A DNA stretch of 64,000 bases from positions 618,946-682,945 of the forward strand of contig NZ_GL891980.1 of the NCBI RefSeq assembly GCF_000213555.1. The letters run 5' to 3'. Positions within the stretch are counted from its first letter, which is position 1. The number at the start of each line of letters is the position of its first letter. A program made the translations under genes and the position numbers. The stretch is from Dysgonomonas gadei ATCC BAA-286. Lineage in GTDB: Bacteria > Bacteroidota > Bacteroidia > Bacteroidales > Dysgonomonadaceae. Below the pieces are notes generated by a model that was given only the letters and a program-made list of their open reading frames with translations, made no database searches and was not told the DNA's origin. Below are positions 8,782 through 17,892 of this stretch, piece by piece.

Positions 8782-10452
8782 TTAATATTTAAAACTACTT
8801 CCTCCCACAAACTCTCTCAACAAAGATGTTGGTGGCAGCTCCCTATCGTTTATATAATTGAAGTATTTCAGAAATTTAAGCAACCTGTGCGCCTCTGCAT
8901 ATTCAAGAGCACTGTTAGGTACCTGAGAAAGAATTGGTTCTGCATAACGACGTAAAGCCGCAAATTCATACATCATAGCCGAATTAAACATTACATCGGC
9001 ATTCTCCTGATACGGAAAAATCCATTTATCTTCTCCTTTACGCACACTCGCCCAACGCGACAGGGTATCTATAGCAGAATAGCTACGATAGCGATAGTCT
9101 CGAATCAAGCGGCGCAGCAAACGGTTATCTGTTGTAGGTATCCAGTTATGATTATCCAACGAAATTGTGGTTAAAGCCGAAACATATATCTTGAATTTCT
9201 GATAATCGGGAATTCCAATTGTTAAATCCGGATTCAACCCGTGTATGCCTTCTATAACTAATATTGTATGCTCATCGAGTTTCAGTTTATCACCCTTATA
9301 TTCTCTTTGGCCGGTAGTAAAGTTAAACGTCGGCAATTCGATTTCCTCACCTTTCAACAAACTTTCCAGATCTTCATTAAATTTAGGTATATCCAAAGCA
9401 TATAATGATTCAAAATCATATCCGCCATCTTCATCTAAAGGCGTCTTATCGCGGTCTACAAAATAGTTATCGAGAGAAAGCCCCACAGGCTTCAAGAGAT
9501 TCACCATAAGTTGCACCTCGAGACGCATACGAAACGTAGTTTTTCCTGAAGACGAAGGTCCCGATATAAGCACAACTCTCACGCCGTCTTCGGAGCGGGA
9601 TGCGATTTGCTCTGCAATATTGGCGATTGTCTTTTCCTGATAGGCCTCCGAAACCTTTATCACACCCGGCATAAGACCTTCCTGATTAGCTTTGTTCATA
9701 TCGCCAACATTATCCAAACCTATTATATTAAGGAACTTAAGATGTTCTTTATATACATTATACATCTTCGGTTGCTCTATGACAGGCTCAAGTTCAACCG
9801 GATTACTACGGTTAGGCACACGCAGCAGTAATCCATCATTATACAAGAGTAAATCATATATATCTATATATCCGGCAGATGGTACAAGGCAACCATAAAA
9901 ATAATCGACAGAGTCTCCCAGACGGTAGTATTTAGAATACATCTCACCCGAAGTCTCCAACAGAATGGCTTTATCTTCGAAACCTCTTTCCCTGAACATC
10001 TTTACAACCTGCACTGTTTCTTCTTCAACACCTTCGAAACGCATATCAGCATCGATATATTCTTGTATCTTAGCTTTTATAGATTCAATAGCCGCTTGAT
10101 CTATAACAGAAGATATATTGATAATGCGGCAGAAATAGCCTAACGAAATAGGATGCTCTATATAAAGTTGTCCTTCCGGGAAAATTTCCGAAACTGCCTT
10201 TGCCAGTAAAAAACACAGTGAACGCACATAAGTCCGCATCCCTGAAGGCTCAGTCAACTCTACAAATGTCACTGTTTTATTATGATAAGCCTGATAGTCC
10301 AGCGGTTCTGTCTTATTATTAACCCTTGCATTTACAACCGGAAATTCTGTTTTCAGAGAAAAACCTTTGAGTATATCGATCAGGCTTGTCCCTACGGGGA
10401 AGTTCTTATAACTGTCTGTATTTGTGCAGTGAATAGTTACCTTATTTTCCAT
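8782..10452 (-). CDS. Nucleoside kinase: TGS/ThrRS-like N-terminus fused to a uridine kinase-type P-loop domain
   Basis: About 556 residues from the ATG at 10452 (MENKVTIHC). An in-frame ATG at 10506 would extend it by 18 residues, but that extension runs through the hairpin at 10483-10510, so the shorter start is better supported. Residues 1-70 resemble a TGS domain (beta-grasp, SYKNFPVGTSLIDILKGF), followed by a region like the editing domain of threonyl-tRNA synthetase. The C-terminal half has Walker A GPSSSGKTTF, LSLDNYFVDRD (typical of uridine kinase), and the FEGIHGLNP-type loop seen here as VIEGIHGLNPDL. The family is annotated as nucleoside kinase and is conserved in Bacteroidota and Firmicutes. 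Substrate is presumably uridine/cytidine, by homology to Udk. Confidence 0.88.
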   Translation of the reverse strand: MENKVTIHCTNTDSYKNFPVGTSLIDILKGFSLKTEFPVVNARVNNKTEPLDYQAYHNKTVTFVELTEPSGMRTYVRSLCFLLAKAVSEIFPEGQLYIEHPISLGYFCRIINISSVIDQAAIESIKAKIQEYIDADMRFEGVEEETVQVVKMFRERGFEDKAILLETSGEMYSKYYRLGDSVDYFYGCLVPSAGYIDIYDLLLYNDGLLLRVPNRSNPVELEPVIEQPKMYNVYKEHLKFLNIIGLDNVGDMNKANQEGLMPGVIKVSEAYQEKTIANIAEQIASRSEDGVRVVLISGPSSSGKTTFRMRLEVQLMVNLLKPVGLSLDNYFVDRDKTPLDEDGGYDFESLYALDIPKFNEDLESLLKGEEIELPTFNFTTGQREYKGDKLKLDEHTILVIEGIHGLNPDLTIGIPDYQKFKIYVSALTTISLDNHNWIPTTDNRLLRRLIRDYRYRSYSAIDTLSRWASVRKGEDKWIFPYQENADVMFNSAMMYEFAALRRYAEPILSQVPNSALEYAEAHRLLKFLKYFNYINDRELPPTSLLREFVGGSSFKY

Positions 10453-10482
10453 GTTTTGTCTAGTTGAATAATTAAAATAACG

Positions 10483-10510
10483 AAGGATGTCTTTAATAAA
10501 AAACATCCTT
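10483..10510 (-). terminator. Hairpin downstream of asnA
   Basis: AAGGATGT (10483-10490) and ACATCCTT (10503-10510) form a perfect 8-bp stem with a 12-nt AT loop. On the minus strand it is followed by a TTATTTTAATT tract. It lies between asnA and the nucleoside kinase start. Confidence 0.6.
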
Positions 10511-10607
10511 GAATTATAAAGTTAAGAAAAATAATCCACTTACAACTTCAATCCTGATTCTTTCAGCATCTGAAAAGTACTTATTTAAATCTTTTTATGA
10601 AAAGTCC

Positions 10608-11645
10608 TTATATCAGAGGCATTCCCAGGCTTTCGGCCTCTACACGCATTTTTGCCGGCCATATACCAGCTTGAATTTCTCCTATATGTGCTTTTCGTAA
10701 ATAAAACATACATAGCCGGGACTGCCCTATTCCACCTCCGATAGATTGAGGAAGCTCACCATTAAGCAAACGTCTGTGGAAATATAATTGTGTACGGTCT
10801 TCCTGGCCTGATTTTTTCAATTGCTCAAGCAACACTTCTCTGTTGACACGGATACCCATTGAAGAAAGCTCCATTCCTTGCCCCAACACCGGATTCCAGA
10901 CAATAAGATCTCCATTAAGTCCGTTAAACCCATTCTCAGACCTGGTAGTCCAGTCATCATAATCGGGAGCACGTCCATCATGCGGTTCGCCGTTACTCAG
11001 TTCTCCTCCAATACCTATAATAAAAACAGCGCCATATTCTTCCGCCACTTTATTTTCCCGCTCTTTAGACGAAAGGCCCGGATATTTTTTAAGCAATTCC
11101 TCCGCATGGATAAACTTGATCTCACTGGGCAGAATCGGCACTATAGCAGGAAATGCCTCGTATACAAGATATTCGGTACGGACTAAGGCGGCATAGATAC
11201 GACGAACAACTTCCTTCAAAAAATCGAGATTACGATCTTCCGGGGACATTACCATCTCCCAATCCCATTGGTCTACATACAGAGAGTGTAAATTACCCAA
11301 TTCCTCATCTGCACGTATCGCATTCATATCTGTATAAATACCATAGCCTTCGTTTATACCATAATCAGCTAAAGTAAGACGTTTCCATTTTGCCAGTGAA
11401 TGAACAATCTCCGCACGCTCATCTCCCATATCTTTTATCGGAAAATTAACGGCACGTTCCACACCATTCAGGTCATCATTTATCCCCATTCCCTTTAATA
11501 CGAATAAAGGAGCGGTAACACGACGTAACCGGAGTTCTGATGATAAGTTTTGTTGGAAGAAGTCTTTTATTCGCTTGATCCCCATTTCGGTTTGTTGTAA
11601 GTCAAGCAAAGCATGGTACTGTTTTGGTTTTATTAAATAGCTCAT
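10608..11645 (-). CDS. asnA: Aspartate-ammonia ligase (ammonia-dependent asparagine synthetase)
   Basis: About 345 residues from the ATG at 11645 (MSYLIKPKQYHALLDLQ); an in-frame ATG at 11681 lies at the -7 box and is unlikely. AsnA is a class II aaRS-like enzyme that makes asparagine from aspartate, ammonia and ATP. Recognised blocks are RRVTAPLFVLKGMGINDDLNG, VHSLAKWKRLTLADYG, HSLYVDQWDWEMV and the C-terminal GGGIGQSRLCMFYLRKAHIGE. Length matches the family. It stands alone, transcribed toward the nucleoside kinase gene. Confidence 0.96.
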   Translation of the reverse strand: MSYLIKPKQYHALLDLQQTEMGIKRIKDFFQQNLSSELRLRRVTAPLFVLKGMGINDDLNGVERAVNFPIKDMGDERAEIVHSLAKWKRLTLADYGINEGYGIYTDMNAIRADEELGNLHSLYVDQWDWEMVMSPEDRNLDFLKEVVRRIYAALVRTEYLVYEAFPAIVPILPSEIKFIHAEELLKKYPGLSSKERENKVAEEYGAVFIIGIGGELSNGEPHDGRAPDYDDWTTRSENGFNGLNGDLIVWNPVLGQGMELSSMGIRVNREVLLEQLKKSGQEDRTQLYFHRRLLNGELPQSIGGGIGQSRLCMFYLRKAHIGEIQAGIWPAKMRVEAESLGMPLI

Positions 11646-11682
11646 TTTGGTATTTTGAACGTTTTTGCTGTTAAATAACACG

Positions 11683-11690
11683 CAAAGTTA
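11683..11690 (-). promoter_or_regulatory. -7 element of asnA
   Basis: TAACTTTG on the minus strand fits TAnnTTTG and lies 38 nt before the asnA ATG. I see no clear -33 box. Confidence 0.45.
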
Positions 11691-11787
11691 ACTTTTAAAT
11701 ATTAATATGAAAACATTTTCACACCAATTAATACATTATGACATTCCATCCTAAACATATATCATCCCCATAGATAAGCATTTACGG

Positions 11788-11819
11788 TTGGCTGATGAAT
11801 AAAAATAATGTATCTTTGC
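11788..11819 (+). promoter_or_regulatory. Promoter of the sulfide:quinone oxidoreductase gene
   Basis: TTG at 11788-11790 and TATCTTTGC at 11811-11819 are separated by 20 nt, matching the Bacteroidales -33/-7 consensus closely. The ATG at 11881 follows after a leader of about 55 nt. Confidence 0.65.
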
Positions 11820-11880
11820 CCTGGTCGAATCCGAACCTAGACGAAAATGCCATAAAAACTCTAATTATCATAAACTACTA

Positions 11881-13236
11881 ATGCCTAATAGAAAAATTAA
11901 CAGAAGAAAGTTTCTTAAAGTTGCTGCCATTACCAGTGCAGCAGGATTAATTACCGCAACAGGAATATACAAACTGACAGAATTCTCAAGTAATGCGAAA
12001 GGTAAAATTGTCATAATCGGTGGAGGAGCCGCCGGCCTCAGCATGGCCGCCCTACTGCAACGCTGGTTGGATGAACCGGACATCACCCTTATCGATCCCA
12101 GCGATCGCCAATACTATCAGCCTGGATTCACCCTGGTTGCATCGGGGGTGTACACTCCTGATGAAGTATGGAAAGATCAGAAAGATTGTGTACCCAGCCA
12201 GACAAAATGGATAAAAGATATTGTAAAGGAAGTGAATCCTGTGAGCAATCAGATAGTAACAGAATCAAACGGTAATATAAGCTATGATTTTCTTGTACTC
12301 ACCCCGGGATTACAAATAAACTGGGAGAAAACAGAAGGAATCACCAAAGATACATTAGGGCTGGGAAATGCCCATTCTATATATGACTTCGAAGGAGCTC
12401 AGAAAACATGGACTGCTATTCAGGAATTTTCCAAGACAGGAGGAAAAGGTATCTTTACAGACACTTACACCAAACATAAATGCGGAGGTGCTCCTAAAAA
12501 AATATGCTTATTGGCTGAACATTACACTCGTAAACAAGAAACAAGAGACAACGTTACCCTCAGCTATTACACCGCGGCAAATGAGCTTTACGATGTGCCA
12601 TATTATACTCCGCGCTTACTGGAGATATACAATGAACGAAATATTCCAATACACCTGACTACTCGTCTGAAGGGAGTGGACACATCTGCCAAACGTGTAT
12701 ATATGGACCATATAGAAACTATCGGAGATGAGAAAATCATAACACCTATCACCGAAGATTATGAATTCCTACACTTTACTCCTCCTATGTCTGCTCCGGA
12801 TTTTGTAAAGAATTCAGGACTATCCTGGACTGAGGGAAAATTAGCCGATGAAGGCTGGGTCATGATAGACAAAGAGACATTGGTGCACAAGACATATTCC
12901 AATATTATTTGTTTAGGTGATTGCGCGGGAATTCCTACCAGCAAAACTTCTGCCGCTGTGCGTAAACAAGTTCCTGTAGCTGCAATGAATCTAATTTCTC
13001 TGATGGACGGTAAATCTCCGGAAATGAAATACAATGGATATGCAGCATGCCCTATTATCACTGACTACGGGCATGTTCTTCTTTGCGAATTTGATTATGA
13101 TAAAAATCCTCAACCATCAGCACCTTTTACCATGATGGATATGTCGAAAGAGCAAGCTGCAGCATGGCATCTAAAGGTAAAGGTTTTGAAACCATTGTAT
13201 TTTAACGGGATGTTAAACGGATATGGCTTGTCGTAA
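11881..13236 (+). CDS. sqr: Sulfide:quinone oxidoreductase-like FAD enzyme with a Tat signal
   Basis: 451 residues. The N-terminus has a twin-arginine motif (NRRKFLKVAA) and a hydrophobic segment, so export by Tat is expected. A dinucleotide-binding motif VIIGGGAAGLSMA follows. The closest pattern is type II SQR (the mitochondrial SQOR type): Cys201 in KHKCGGAPKKI and Cys390 in GYAACPIITDYG correspond to its two redox cysteines, and ICLGDCAGIPTSKT is the FAD-binding block. Such enzymes oxidise sulfide and pass electrons to quinone. Here the role would be sulfide detoxification or respiration at the membrane. The gene is monocistronic, between a consensus promoter and a perfect palindromic terminator. 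Sulfide as substrate is inferred, not shown. Confidence 0.85.
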   Translation: MPNRKINRRKFLKVAAITSAAGLITATGIYKLTEFSSNAKGKIVIIGGGAAGLSMAALLQRWLDEPDITLIDPSDRQYYQPGFTLVASGVYTPDEVWKDQKDCVPSQTKWIKDIVKEVNPVSNQIVTESNGNISYDFLVLTPGLQINWEKTEGITKDTLGLGNAHSIYDFEGAQKTWTAIQEFSKTGGKGIFTDTYTKHKCGGAPKKICLLAEHYTRKQETRDNVTLSYYTAANELYDVPYYTPRLLEIYNERNIPIHLTTRLKGVDTSAKRVYMDHIETIGDEKIITPITEDYEFLHFTPPMSAPDFVKNSGLSWTEGKLADEGWVMIDKETLVHKTYSNIICLGDCAGIPTSKTSAAVRKQVPVAAMNLISLMDGKSPEMKYNGYAACPIITDYGHVLLCEFDYDKNPQPSAPFTMMDMSKEQAAAWHLKVKVLKPLYFNGMLNGYGLS

Positions 13237-13270
13237 CAAGATATGAAATTCCTGAACCCCGATTAATAAA

Positions 13271-13302
13271 TAAAGCCCTTTCCAATATTGGAAAGGGCTT
13301 TA
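13271..13302. terminator. Bidirectional terminator, perfect 32-bp palindrome
   Basis: The stretch is a perfect palindrome beginning TAAAGCCCTTTCC with CCAATATTGG at its centre. It lies between the convergent SQR gene (ends 13236) and the NlpE-like gene (ends 13324). Confidence 0.92.
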
Positions 13303-13323
13303 CTTATATAAAACATCAAAGAA

Positions 13324-13776
13324 TTATTTCTTCAAAATATACAGGTCGGCCATATCTCCGGTAATTTTATTACCCTCCATATCCAGCTGAGTCAATGTAT
13401 TCTCTCCCACAAAATACTGGTTAGGCGCATCTTTTACTCCATCCAGAATAATTGTATTACCGGCAGCATTCCAGGTATATTTACCTTTTTCTTCCGATTT
13501 ACTGTTTTTCTTATTTACATACTCTGTACTCTTCACATATGTACTATCTGATAATGTAATAGATACAATCATACCTTCGCCACTGGCTGTAGGTATTTTA
13601 CCTGTATATGTTCCCACATAATCAAGTGAATTTTTAGCATTATGCTCGTCTTTTACCTGCTTTGCGATTTCAGAGAATTCATCAACAGAAGCTTTTTCTT
13701 CCTGTCCTTTTTGAGTGCCACCACCACAGCTATACATCAATCCCATAGCTGCAATAATGATAAATAATTTTTTCAT
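13324..13776 (-). CDS. NlpE-like lipoprotein lacking the CXXC motif
   Basis: 150 residues. The N-terminus is a lipoprotein signal with the lipobox ending at Cys17 (GLMYSC). The body (about 50-145) has the NlpE N-terminal beta-barrel pattern: DYVGTYTGKIPTASGEG, then paired strands and YFVGENTLTQLDMEGNKITG. In E. coli NlpE the corresponding loop holds a CXXC; here it reads PTASGEG, so metal or redox sensing through that pair is lost. It is 9 bp downstream of a secreted HMA protein, suggesting an envelope metal-handling pair. The fold assignment is fairly good; function is inferred. Confidence 0.75.
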   Translation of the reverse strand: MKKLFIIIAAMGLMYSCGGGTQKGQEEKASVDEFSEIAKQVKDEHNAKNSLDYVGTYTGKIPTASGEGMIVSITLSDSTYVKSTEYVNKKNSKSEEKGKYTWNAAGNTIILDGVKDAPNQYFVGENTLTQLDMEGNKITGDMADLYILKK

Positions 13777-13785
13777 CTTTCTACT

Positions 13786-14106
13786 TTATTTTTTCTGTTC
13801 ACTATTGTGTATTTTAACCTCATAGCCTAATTTTTCAATTGCGGCTTTAAGATTTTCCACTGTTGTCTGAGTTTTCTTGAATTCGATCAGTACTGTTTTA
13901 TTTTCAAGATCTACTTTCATATCCGTCACCCCTTTTTCGAATGCAATATTCTTTTCAATACGCTTCTGACAATTCTCACAAGTCATCGACACATCGAATA
14001 GAACTGTCTCTTTATCATTCTTCAATGGTTTTTTATTCTGAGCATCTACTGTTGTACTTATACCCATCATTAATATAACCGTCATTAAAAATAATTTCAA
14101 TTTCAT
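13786..14106 (-). CDS. Secreted heavy-metal-associated (HMA) domain protein
   Basis: 106 residues with a signal peptide ending near TVDAQ. The mature part is a single ferredoxin-like HMA domain with the metal-binding SMTCENCQKRIEKNIAF motif (CXXC), followed by the VDLENKTVLIEFKKTQTTVENL strand-helix unit and KLGYEV. Such domains bind Cu(I) or similar soft metals. Secretion puts it in the periplasm. It is the first gene of a two-gene unit with the NlpE-like lipoprotein. Confidence 0.88.
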   Translation of the reverse strand: MKLKLFLMTVILMMGISTTVDAQNKKPLKNDKETVLFDVSMTCENCQKRIEKNIAFEKGVTDMKVDLENKTVLIEFKKTQTTVENLKAAIEKLGYEVKIHNSEQKK

Positions 14107-14221
14107 AGTTTCACAATTTTGTGTCTATCCTTACAATAAACAAGTTAATACGATTTTAGTTTAAACTATCTTTATATGTTTACAACAATTCACATCCCAA
14201 AGTCCTGCCTGAACAGATGCA

Positions 14222-17074
14222 TTATCCCATATCACACAGGCAGGTAATCAGGTTTCTGTCCCCAAAAGCATTGTCTACACGGGCCACATTTATCCAAAAT
14301 TTATTATCCTTCACAAACTGAAGAGGATAAGCTGCTTTAGATCGCGGATAAGCATGCTTCCATTCATCGGCACACACTTCATATTCAGGATGAGGAGCAT
14401 TTACCAGCACATTGTCTTCTTTGGTATATGTACCGTTTTCCACTTCCTTGATTTCCTCCCATATCTGGTTCATTGTATCTACAAAACGGTTAAGTTCAGC
14501 CAGACTTTCACTCTCGGTAGGCTCTATCATCAATGTACCGTGTACAGGGAAAGACAATGTAGGTGCGTGGTAACCGTAATCCATCAAACGCTTGGCAATG
14601 TCCGATTCAGTTATACCGGATGTATCTTTCACCTTGCGGCATTCCAGTATCAATTCATGCCCTACCCTGCCCGATGTACCTCTGTAAACGACACCATAGG
14701 TATCCTTAAAACATTCGGCCAGATAGTTCGCATTCAGTATAGCTATTTTAGTGGCATGTGTAAGCCCTTCCGCACCCAGCATACGGATATATCCATAAGT
14801 GATAGGCAATATCCCCGCACTGCCAAACGGAGCAGAAGCAACAGTATTCACTGTGCTGCCATCCAGCTCGGGATGGTGAGGAAGAAACGGGATCAGGTGC
14901 TCAGCCACACAAATAGGACCCTCACCCGGGCCTCCGCCGCCATGAGGAATAGCAAATGTTTTGTGAAGATTGAGGTGGCATACATCGGCTCCGATAAAGC
15001 CCGGATTGGTCAGTCCGACCTGTGCATTCATATTTGCCCCGTCCATATATACCTGCCCTCCTTTTTCATGGACAACCTTGCACATTTCCTTTATTTCCTT
15101 TTCGAAAATGCCGTGTGTAGACGGATATGTAATCATACATCCTGCCAGATTATCTTTATGCAGATCAGCTTTTGCCTGCAAGTCTTCCAATACTACATTC
15201 CCATGTGCATCGCAATCTATGGTAACAGTCTCGTATCCGGCCTGTATAGCGGAAGCAGGATTGGTGCCGTGAGCCGATGCAGGAATAAGAATAATGTTGC
15301 GATGTCCCTGTCCGATACTCTCCTGATATTTGCGGATTGTCATCAAACCCGCATATTCTCCGGCTGCACCCGAATTAGGTTGAAAGCTAACCCCGGCAAA
15401 ACCTGTTATTTCTTTGAGGTATTCACCCAGTTCTTCTATCAATTCGTTATATCCCTGAGTCTGCGACTGAGGTGCAAACGGATGGATGTTCTGGAACCCG
15501 CCCAATGAAAGAGGGAGCAGTTCTGATGCAGCATTCAGCTTCATGGTACATGAACCGAGTGAAATCATAGAATGGGCAAGTGAAATATCTTTTCTGTCGA
15601 GGCGTTTAATATAGCGCATCAACTCCGTTTCGGTATGGTATGAATTAAATACTTCGTGCTGCAAGTATTCGCTTTTACGGAGGAACTCATCTTTAATAGT
15701 CAGTTTTTCGGGAAGATCATCAATCATAAATACCTCCATACGTCCGGCTGCAAGGGAAAACACTGCCAGAAGTTCATGGGCTTTATATTCCGTGATAGTC
15801 TCATCTATGCTGACACCTACTTCTCCTCCCTCGTAATAACGCAGATTTATATCGCGCATTTCGGCATATTCGCGTAAAGAATATTGAGAGACACCACTGG
15901 CCAAACCTATTTTCAATGTATCGAAATACTGTTCGTTAAGGATAGTATAGCCCAGTTCTTTCAGTTCATCCGCTATCAATGCTGTTGCAGAATGAATCCG
16001 TTTCGCAATCTCCTTCAAGCCTTTAGGCCCGTGATATACGGCATAGAAACCGGCCATAGTAGCCAACAATGCCTGAGCCGTGCAAATATTCGACGTTGCT
16101 TTCTCCCGCTTGATATGCTGTTCCCGGGTTTGCAATGCCATACGATATGCAGACTTACCATAAGCATCTTTCGATACACCGATGATACGTCCGGGCACAT
16201 TACGCTTGTTCTCTTCTTTTGTTGCGAAGAATCCGGCTGAAGGGCCTCCGTAAAACATCGGTATACCAAACCGTTGGCTGCTACCGAAGGCTATATCAGC
16301 GCCCCATTCTCCCGGAGGGACCAAAAGAGTCAACGCCATCAAATCGGTAGCGACAGCAACTTTGCATCCGGCAGCATGCACTTTTTCTGTAAAAGCCTTA
16401 TAATCTTCGACACTACCGTTCGAATTCGGGTATTGGATAATAGCACCAAAAAATTCACTGTTAATATCAAATACCTTATAATCGCCAACCACGACCTCTA
16501 TACCTTGCGGCACGGCACGAGTATTGATTACAGCGAGTGTTTGCGGGAATATATTTTTATCAATAAACAATTTGTCTGCTCCGTTTTTCACCTGATCGCG
16601 GCTGCGAAGGGCATGCATCATTGCTGCCGCTTCCGCTCCGGCCGTAGCTTCGTCAAGCAGGGAACAGTTCGATAAAGAAAGGCCTGTCAACTCGCTCACC
16701 ATTGTCTGGAAGTTCATCAAAGCCTCGAGACGACCTTGTGATATTTCCGCCTGGTATGGTGTATAAGACGTGTACCAGACAGGATTTTCAAATACATTAC
16801 GGAAGATAGGCGCAGGACATACCGTATCGTACCATCCCATCCCTATATACGAAGCGCATATGCGGTTTTTCGAAGCCATCAGTGCCATTTCTTCGGCATA
16901 CTCATGTTCGCTGAGAGCCTCCGGCAAATTCAATCCGCTTTGTAATCGGATATTCTGAGGAATCGTCTGATCTATCAGCTCATCAAGGGATTTTACCCCG
17001 ATTTTAGCCAACATTATTTTCTCTTCTTCTGCATTGATGCCAATATGGCGATGTTGGAATCTTTCGCTTTTCAT
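14222..17074 (-). CDS. gcvP: Glycine dehydrogenase (decarboxylating), P-protein
   Basis: 950 residues, a full-length fused P-protein. It decarboxylates glycine with PLP and loads the aminomethyl group onto the lipoyl H-protein. The PLP lysine is Lys705 in NLHKTFAIPHGGGGPG; other landmarks are RHIGINAEEEKIMLAKIGV at the N-terminus, YIGMGWYDTVCPAPIFRN, and VNTVASAPFGSAGILPITYGY. It is preceded 17 bp upstream by an MBL-fold hydrolase gene, so the two probably form an operon. A 384-codon open frame on the opposite strand is only a shadow. Confidence 0.97.
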   Translation of the reverse strand: MKSERFQHRHIGINAEEEKIMLAKIGVKSLDELIDQTIPQNIRLQSGLNLPEALSEHEYAEEMALMASKNRICASYIGMGWYDTVCPAPIFRNVFENPVWYTSYTPYQAEISQGRLEALMNFQTMVSELTGLSLSNCSLLDEATAGAEAAAMMHALRSRDQVKNGADKLFIDKNIFPQTLAVINTRAVPQGIEVVVGDYKVFDINSEFFGAIIQYPNSNGSVEDYKAFTEKVHAAGCKVAVATDLMALTLLVPPGEWGADIAFGSSQRFGIPMFYGGPSAGFFATKEENKRNVPGRIIGVSKDAYGKSAYRMALQTREQHIKREKATSNICTAQALLATMAGFYAVYHGPKGLKEIAKRIHSATALIADELKELGYTILNEQYFDTLKIGLASGVSQYSLREYAEMRDINLRYYEGGEVGVSIDETITEYKAHELLAVFSLAAGRMEVFMIDDLPEKLTIKDEFLRKSEYLQHEVFNSYHTETELMRYIKRLDRKDISLAHSMISLGSCTMKLNAASELLPLSLGGFQNIHPFAPQSQTQGYNELIEELGEYLKEITGFAGVSFQPNSGAAGEYAGLMTIRKYQESIGQGHRNIILIPASAHGTNPASAIQAGYETVTIDCDAHGNVVLEDLQAKADLHKDNLAGCMITYPSTHGIFEKEIKEMCKVVHEKGGQVYMDGANMNAQVGLTNPGFIGADVCHLNLHKTFAIPHGGGGPGEGPICVAEHLIPFLPHHPELDGSTVNTVASAPFGSAGILPITYGYIRMLGAEGLTHATKIAILNANYLAECFKDTYGVVYRGTSGRVGHELILECRKVKDTSGITESDIAKRLMDYGYHAPTLSFPVHGTLMIEPTESESLAELNRFVDTMNQIWEEIKEVENGTYTKEDNVLVNAPHPEYEVCADEWKHAYPRSKAAYPLQFVKDNKFWINVARVDNAFGDRNLITCLCDMG

Positions 17075-17091
17075 GTGCTTTCCGTTCTGTT

Positions 17092-17733
17092 TTATTGTAA
17101 ATAAAAATTACTTTTGATTTCTTCCCCTATTGTAGTTAATGGCCCGTGGCCTGAATATATCACTGTTTCTTTAGGCAGTGTAAGCAGTTTGCTCTTTATA
17201 CCGACAATAAGCTGTTCATGGCTTCCTCCGGCAAGGTCGGTACGCCCTACGCTTCCCCTGAACAACACATCTCCGACAAAAGCGCAGCCAACATCCTGAT
17301 TATAGAAAATGATGCTGCCCGGCGAGTGCCCCGGTATTTCCAGAACTATAAATCTCTGATTACCAAATGTCACCACATCGTTTTCATTCAGATACTTGCT
17401 AATCCTTGGAATTTCAGCACTTTCATTCTTAAAGCCGAACATTTGCAATTGGGCCGGCAATTGCTCCAGAAGAAATTCATCTCCTTTGTTTGCCTCTGTT
17501 TCCAGATGAAACTGTTCGTATATAAAATTATTTCCGAATACATGGTCAAAGTGCAGATGAGTATTCAAGAGGTGCTTTACCACCAGGTCGTTATCGAGAA
17601 TAAAATTCAACAAAAGCGCCTTCTCATCCGGAAAGAAACAACCCGGATCAATGATGACACACTCTTTCGTTTCATCATATGCCACATATGTATTTTCGCT
17701 AATCGGATTAAATTCAAATATTTTTACGTTCAT
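17092..17733 (-). CDS. MBL-fold metallo-hydrolase (glyoxalase II-like)
   Basis: 213 residues. The metal site HTHLHFDHVFGN (HxHxDH) is clear, with later ligands in EIPGHSPGSI, GDVLFRGSVGRTDL and the final YSGHGPLTTIGEE. The family includes hydroxyacylglutathione hydrolases and persulfide dioxygenases; this short version is the common YcbL-type hydrolase. Physiological substrate is unknown. It precedes gcvP by 17 bp in the same direction. Confidence 0.88.
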   Translation of the reverse strand: MNVKIFEFNPISENTYVAYDETKECVIIDPGCFFPDEKALLLNFILDNDLVVKHLLNTHLHFDHVFGNNFIYEQFHLETEANKGDEFLLEQLPAQLQMFGFKNESAEIPRISKYLNENDVVTFGNQRFIVLEIPGHSPGSIIFYNQDVGCAFVGDVLFRGSVGRTDLAGGSHEQLIVGIKSKLLTLPKETVIYSGHGPLTTIGEEIKSNFYLQ

Positions 17734-17838
17734 AGATTTTACAAATGACTTTCTGTTAAAAAACAGCCTAAAGGTAAAACTTTTTTCGTTTCAAAACTAG
17801 CCATTTAAGCTTATATCTTATGTTATAAATATACAAAA

Positions 17839-17867
17839 AGGCAGTATCCATATTTGGAATACTGCCT
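17839..17867 (-). terminator. Terminator of the NAD(P)-binding protein gene
   Basis: AGGCAGTAT-CCA and TGG-AATACTGCCT form a stem with one bulge; on the minus strand it is followed by TTTTGTAT. It lies 25 nt after the gene that ends at 17893. Confidence 0.75.
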
Positions 17868-17892
17868 ATACCGTATAGATTCTATATATCAA

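Noticed and set aside
14204..14244. CCTGCCTG / CAGGCAGG inverted repeat as gcvP terminator
   Set aside because: One arm lies inside the coding sequence, the loop is 25 nt, and there is no U-tract.
14354..15508. 384-codon open frame on the plus strand
   Set aside because: It is fully antisense to gcvP, which is intact and highly conserved. The frame has no recognisable domain and a composition expected from the complement.
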